Origin: Fibrobacterota bacterium
GTDB taxonomy: Bacteria > Fibrobacterota > Chitinivibrionia > Chitinivibrionales > Chitinispirillaceae
Length of the DNA stretch: 64,000 bases
Direction of reading: 5' to 3'
Assembly (NCBI GenBank): GCA_023412475.1
Contig: JAEYNR010000089.1
Coordinates: 10,977 to 74,976 of the forward strand
The notes below the pieces were generated by a model. The model saw only the letters and a program-made list of their open reading frames with translations, did no database searches and had not been told where the DNA came from. Positions within the stretch are counted from its first letter, which is position 1. The number at the start of each line of letters is the position of its first letter. Shown here piece by piece: positions 59,923-64,000 of the stretch. The position numbers were made by a program, and so were the translations under genes.

Positions 59923-61344
59923 ATGAACTCTTTTCGAGTATTATTTGCTTTCCTGACAATTTTTAGCCTGCTTTCGCCAGCTTATCCAATTATTGTATGG
60001 GAAGGAAAAATCGTTCCGGAGTGGCCTGATCAGTTACCGGGCAGACTGGCAAAACGATCTGAATCATCCGGTTCATTGTCGACGGATGGTCTGGGGTTTT
60101 ACCCAAATCCCAAAGGCACAATCTATGGGCTTACAATGATCGTAGATTTCAGTGATCAACCTGCAATCTTCACAGAGCAACAGGTGTCGGACTGGTTAAA
60201 TAAGCCTGGGTTTTCGATGGGGGGCACAAAGGGATCTGTGCGGGACTATTTCTATGAATGCTCCAACGGACAGGTTGATCTTCAGAATCATATAGTAGGG
60301 TATTACCGGGCGAACAAATCCAAATCTTATTATGAAAACGCTAGTGGTTATGAAACTGCAGCCGAACTAGTAAAAGAATTGATCGAGTTCTGGGATGCTA
60401 CAGTTGATTTCTCAAAATATGACAACGACAGCAATGGGACCACCGAAGCTATCAGTATCGTTTATGCTGGTTCAGGACAAACATGGGGAAAAGGACTCTG
60501 GCCACATGCCGGGAGTGTTGGAATCAAAAAAGATGGCGTGACAATTGGACGCTATAATATGTGTGACATGGGCACGAATTTATCGTTATATGTGTTTTGT
60601 CATGAAACTGGACATATGGTTTTCGGGTGGCCTGATCTTTATTGGTTTGGTGATTACTGCCTGATGGGGAACAGGATGAGCGATGTCAATCCACAGGCTA
60701 TCAATGACTTTTTCAGGGCTGACCAGGGATGGATTCCTTGTGAGACTCTAAGCGTATCTACCAATAAATCCTTTAAAGCCTGCCATAATGGAAACGGATA
60801 TCTGTATGTCAATCCTGCAAAAAAAACAGAAATGCTTTTCTGGTCAGTAATTACAAATACCGGCCGGTGGAGCAATATTAAAGGCAAAGGACTTCTTTTA
60901 TATCATTTCGATTATTCGATCCGAAACAACAGTTCTGCAACCAAAAGATGTTTGTATGTTGTAGAGGCAGATGGAAATAATGCTATGGCAGCACAGCAGT
61001 GGCCTAATCCGGGAAGCTCTTCGAAGGATTTTTTTTATAAAGGAAATAATAATGAGTTCTCATCATCATCAAACCCAGTCTCTCGTTGGGGCTTGAAAAT
61101 ATCAAATATCAGCGAACCTGAGGATACCATGTTATTTGATGTAGGGGAAGGATCGGTGAGTATTTCCCGTTCGAAGAATAGCCGTGTGCTGTTTGAAGAT
61201 GAAATTAAGAGAAAGTGTGCCGCCTATAACCTGCTGGGCAGAATTAATTCATACAGAGGCAGTGAAATAAAAAAAGCTGCTGGAGTTTACTTCATACAGA
61301 GTGATGTATATAGAGGTAAAGAGGTTTTGATATCAGGTGAATAA
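59923..61344 (+). CDS. Secreted M6-family metalloprotease with C-terminal sorting-like tail
   Basis: The 473-residue protein has a Sec signal (about 1-22) and an M6/immune-inhibitor-A-type catalytic domain: GLTMIVDFSDQP, GSVRDYFYECSNGQ, then the zinc motif HETGH at 227-231 followed by GWPDLY. The last 40 residues (CAAYNLLGRINS... AAGVYFIQSDVYRGKEVLI) resemble the Por-type/Fibrobacter C-terminal domain used for export or cell-surface attachment. It probably degrades extracellular protein. The start at 59923 begins the signal peptide; an in-frame TTG is at 59908. Confidence 0.85.
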   Translation: MNSFRVLFAFLTIFSLLSPAYPIIVWEGKIVPEWPDQLPGRLAKRSESSGSLSTDGLGFYPNPKGTIYGLTMIVDFSDQPAIFTEQQVSDWLNKPGFSMGGTKGSVRDYFYECSNGQVDLQNHIVGYYRANKSKSYYENASGYETAAELVKELIEFWDATVDFSKYDNDSNGTTEAISIVYAGSGQTWGKGLWPHAGSVGIKKDGVTIGRYNMCDMGTNLSLYVFCHETGHMVFGWPDLYWFGDYCLMGNRMSDVNPQAINDFFRADQGWIPCETLSVSTNKSFKACHNGNGYLYVNPAKKTEMLFWSVITNTGRWSNIKGKGLLLYHFDYSIRNNSSATKRCLYVVEADGNNAMAAQQWPNPGSSSKDFFYKGNNNEFSSSSNPVSRWGLKISNISEPEDTMLFDVGEGSVSISRSKNSRVLFEDEIKRKCAAYNLLGRINSYRGSEIKKAAGVYFIQSDVYRGKEVLISGE

Positions 61345-61474
61345 AGATTGCTGGATGTGCAATTCTGATTTTTTAAGTTAATAGACTCTGATCAAAGATT
61401 TCCGATTCTTCGATCAGATACTAATAAATGTTTTCTTCAGATAGCAGAGCATTACACTATTTCTGGACGATCAA

Positions 61475-62392
61475 CTACACATCAATTACAGTCCAATTAT
61501 CTTCATATATATCAACAGTTCTTCCATCATTCCTCCATCTATTAGGTGCAATAACAATTTTGTTTTCATTAGAGCAAAGATGTTGTGCCCACCAACTGAA
61601 AGTGCTGTTAGACATTATAAAATGTTTACAAGAGCTCATAAGTCTCAATGTTTCCCAGACAGGATCCTTTCCACATTCATAGTATACTTTACCTGGAAAG
61701 TTCATGTTTTCCTTAACCCATTCAATATCATCTGAAAAAACAATCAAAACAGCATCAGGAAATTGCTTCCTTATAATTTCAACAGCTTTGTAATAATACT
61801 GTTCTTTGCAAATGAACACGTTGTCTTTGTTCTCGGCGCTGAGAAAATCTCCTCTCCTGATTGCAATGCAGACGGAATTCGAAGATGTTATTGTTTTGTA
61901 CAATTCTGTGTTTCGGGCTAATAACGGATATCTTGGTGTAAATTCATTTTTTATCAAGTCATCTATTTCCGAAAAATACCTGGGAGATTCAAAATAGCCA
62001 ATGACAATTTTATGTCTGATAAACTTGTAAGGATCATTAAATTTAAAATATCCATCCATAAGAAAAAATATTCCGAATTTGCTCAATATCGGAGCGAATC
62101 TTTTTTGTTTCCTGTATACTGTCAGGGGATCATTATGACGCAGATATTTCTGCATTAAAGCCAGCAACAGCTTTTGCACAACAGAATATTTTTTATTCTT
62201 TACATTTATTTTATGTTTGCAAACATTAAAATCGGCCAGGGAGTTTCTCCACCCATTCTCCTCATCGTACTTTCTTAATATTTCATTGAAATTAATTGAT
62301 AGTTCATCATTATATTTAATTGTTAAATATCTGGCAAATGCATATTGAAACATTTGATTGCCCGTTCTATCTCGAATTTCAAGATATACCAT
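61475..62392 (-). CDS. Alpha-1,2-fucosyltransferase-like GT11 glycosyltransferase
   Basis: The 305-residue protein has the GT11 hallmarks: RTGNQMFQYAFARYL near the N-terminus, the GDP-fucose-binding motif CIAIRRGDF near 176-184, and SNSTFSWWAQHL near the C-terminus. It transfers fucose (or a related sugar) to a surface glycan. The ATG 62392 follows AAGGAGAG and fits the family start, so the longer frame to 62428 is rejected. It is more AT-rich than its neighbours and sits alone among repeats, which suggests recent acquisition. Confidence 0.85.
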   Translation of the reverse strand: MVYLEIRDRTGNQMFQYAFARYLTIKYNDELSINFNEILRKYDEENGWRNSLADFNVCKHKINVKNKKYSVVQKLLLALMQKYLRHNDPLTVYRKQKRFAPILSKFGIFFLMDGYFKFNDPYKFIRHKIVIGYFESPRYFSEIDDLIKNEFTPRYPLLARNTELYKTITSSNSVCIAIRRGDFLSAENKDNVFICKEQYYYKAVEIIRKQFPDAVLIVFSDDIEWVKENMNFPGKVYYECGKDPVWETLRLMSSCKHFIMSNSTFSWWAQHLCSNENKIVIAPNRWRNDGRTVDIYEDNWTVIDV

Positions 62393-63258
62393 GGGTCTCT
62401 CCTTATCTTGCTGTTTAAACCTCTTCAAAAGAATTTAAGGGTAGTTTCTGGTAAAGGAAATTCTCCCCAAATTATGAAATATCAAATTTCAGCATTCAAA
62501 GTACCTGAAACCTGATTCATACGATTCAGGTGAAAATATAAGAGTTATTCGTAATACTGCCAATTATTATCTCGACAAACTGTGCGGACCGGTTGTTTTT
62601 TTGTTCAACAATTTTGAGAGAGACGGTATTTTTAGGGATAATATGCAATATGTGTCCTAAATTCGAGCCCTGAATCCCCCGATCTCCCGCCCCCTAATCC
62701 CCCGAGGGGGGACTTTAAGATCACCATGATGTAACACCTGTGAACCTCTGAATTTCTTAAAGCACAACTATACTCTTTTCATAAAATTTTCTGTTACTAC
62801 TCATGTATTGAAACCTTAACTGCGGTTTTAACATTTCCGGTTCTTTGTTTAGATTAGATATTCTATTCAGATTACTTCTGATTAGATATTGTTTTGATAT
62901 TAATTCCTATTTTTTCATATTTGATATTATTCCGTTATTTTCTGCCATCAGTTACCTGAGTAGCAACAGTATCAATTAAATTATGACATCGTGAAAAATT
63001 CCTTCACATCTAACGGAACTATCAAATATTTTCAAAGCATAATTATCCGATAAATGGAAACTGCTTTTTCCCTTGAATTGTCAATTTGAATGGCAATGTG
63101 CGCGCTTCCGATGTATCATTTACAATGATACGTCTGCGTTGGGCAGCTCTCGAAAAAGACCATCACTTCCGGTATATGGGATTTTTCACTGGAAAGAATG
63201 CTTTAACCTAGCGTCTCTGCGTGAGACATTCCAATTTCTGCGTGAAGAAGGAATAAAA
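62393..63258. repeat. Long intergenic repeat island between GT11 and beta-helix genes
   Basis: Contains a C-rich/G-rich palindrome copy (CCCCTAATCCCCCGAGGGGG around 62691-62711). A block near 62860-62970 with TAGATATTCTATT and ACCTGAGTAGCAAC relates in reverse to 22605-22640. There is also a perfect hairpin GTATCATT-TAC-AATGATAC (63113-63131) and GTCTC-TGCGT-GAGAC (63213-63227), the latter part of a CTCTGCGTGAGA-type string common in environmental genomes. Short open frames here have no support. Confidence 0.6.
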
Positions 63259-64000
63259 TTAACGATTCAGAATCATTCGCGTTAGATATGTTTCTCCCTG
63301 CGTTTGCAGACGCAAAATGAAGGTTCCGTTTGGTACTCCATCTCCCTGCCATATCACATATGGACTTGCAGTTCCGCGTGAATAATGAAGACGCTTCCCT
63401 TTAAGATCAAACACCGTGAGAGCAAAACCGGAAGGCTTTTCAAAAATAAAAGATCCTTTACCATTGGAATTTAAAAACAGCACCGGAGTGTTTGGAGTCC
63501 TTTTTGAAGAAGTGGGAATGAGGATTTTGTTGGTAGCCAATTCGTATGCTCCAATATCGATAACGCTTCCTTTGGGACGGACAATTCCATCCCGGTCTAT
63601 AGTGGGAGCAAGATCGGTCACACCTGCATCAACTGCTGCACAACCATTTTTCAAATGTAAGTTACCGGCATTGTAATCGACAAAAAAGTCAGCGTAATTT
63701 TTCACTACGATATTATGATCCGAAATTACTCCCTGCGCCGATACATTTATCGCTGTAGTCAGATTGTTTCTCACGATGCAACGAGTGGAGGGTGTTCCGC
63801 TTTTATGGTCACAGAATCTGATCCAGGGTGGGCCGGGTTTTTCCTGATTGATATCTACTACAGTATAGTTAATGATAATGCAGTTAATTGCAGCCGACAA
63901 AGTGATACCATGCCAATGATCTGTGATTATTACGTTGTTTTCGACCAGCCAATCCTCAAACATTCCATCAAAACAGCCTATCCCCTGAAGAGTTCCCAGA
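63259..64000 (-). CDS. Parallel beta-helix protein with C-terminal sorting-like tail (C-terminal part)
   Basis: The frame stays open to the window edge, so the N-terminus lies beyond 64000. The visible 246 residues begin with right-handed beta-helix rungs (MFEDWLVENNVIITDHWHG, RCIVRNNLTTAINVSAQGV), continue with DIGAYE, a motif ending many such domains, and end with a Por/Fibrobacter-type tail (ALTVFDLKGKRLHYSRG, NGTFILRLQTQGETYL). Such proteins are usually secreted polysaccharide lyases or adhesins. No catalytic residues can be assigned from this part. Confidence 0.8.
   Translation of the reverse strand, partial: LGTLQGIGCFDGMFEDWLVENNVIITDHWHGITLSAAINCIIINYTVVDINQEKPGPPWIRFCDHKSGTPSTRCIVRNNLTTAINVSAQGVISDHNIVVKNYADFFVDYNAGNLHLKNGCAAVDAGVTDLAPTIDRDGIVRPKGSVIDIGAYELATNKILIPTSSKRTPNTPVLFLNSNGKGSFIFEKPSGFALTVFDLKGKRLHYSRGTASPYVIWQGDGVPNGTFILRLQTQGETYLTRMILNR

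Noticed and set aside
63073..63285. A 70-codon plus-strand frame next to the beta-helix gene
   Set aside because: It overlaps repeats and the end of a real gene on the other strand.

Overview
The window looks like a chromosome segment from a Gram-negative (LPS-making) bacterium of the Fibrobacterota/FCB group, most likely near Chitinispirillum/Chitinivibrio. This is inferred from gene content, not from a marker gene. Clues: an lpxC-fabZ fusion beside lpxD and lpxA, bamA-skp, a short primary-type sigma factor, an EF-G of the mitochondrial/spirochaete (spd1) type, mcsA-mcsB-clpC in a diderm, and secreted proteins with a Por-like C-terminal tail. Base composition is AT-leaning. I found no rRNA, tRNA, CRISPR array or intact insertion sequence.

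Layout. 1-6 kb: start of an acetylglutamate-kinase-like gene, a bacteriohemerythrin, an Rrf2 regulator, then a tight sulfur run metA-cysE-thiS-thiG-thiH and a C_GCAxxG_C_C protein. 6-8.2 kb: an Rpn/PD-(D/E)XK gene and a LamG-like lipoprotein. 8.4-20.8 kb, all on the minus strand: fusA, a RecA/DnaB-like ATPase, an exported unknown, a GspE/PilB ATPase, then a secretin-GspL-PilO-PilP-GspK-like-GspI-GspJ block, a type II secretion/type IV pilus hybrid whose GspK-position protein carries a beta-solenoid. 21-30.6 kb: a glycosyltransferase resembling the arabinokinase N-domain, a DUF2760 + two-Hsp70 chaperone cluster, a YbjN-like protein, and an exported flavodoxin-like protein coupled to a membrane haem/FAD reductase. 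30.6-32.4 kb (minus): LOG protein and a CE2-type esterase. 32.8-47.4 kb: lysS-lolC-lolD, mcsA-mcsB-clpC, then a possible 55-residue gene, bamA-skp-lpxD-lpxC/fabZ-lpxA. 48.1-53.5 kb (minus): a divergent AnmK-like protein, a sigma factor, ktrA-ktrB K+ uptake and a DUF486 protein. 53.7-59.5 kb: GT2, two tandem GT87-like glycosyltransferases and a copper P-type ATPase. 59.9-64 kb: an M6 metalloprotease, an alpha-1,2-fucosyltransferase-like GT11 and the C-terminal part of a parallel beta-helix protein.

How the parts fit. Much of the window is envelope biology: outer-membrane protein assembly (BamA, Skp), lipid A synthesis, lipoprotein release (LolCD), secretion machinery, surface glycans and secreted hydrolases with sorting tails. 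A second theme is protein quality control: McsAB-ClpC arginine-tag proteolysis and an Hsp70 pair without a visible DnaJ or GrpE.

Between operons lie several islands of dispersed repeats. Copies of one composite AT-rich element occur in opposite orientation at about 22.3 and 59.8 kb, with partial relatives at 49.3 and 62.8 kb. GC-rich palindromes of a CCCCTAATCCCCC type occur at about 0.15, 6.1, 49.45 and 62.7 kb. The most unusual items are the solenoid-bearing pseudopilus block, the two-Hsp70/DUF2760 cluster, the exported flavodoxin-like/haem reductase pair, the small gene before bamA and the repeat families.
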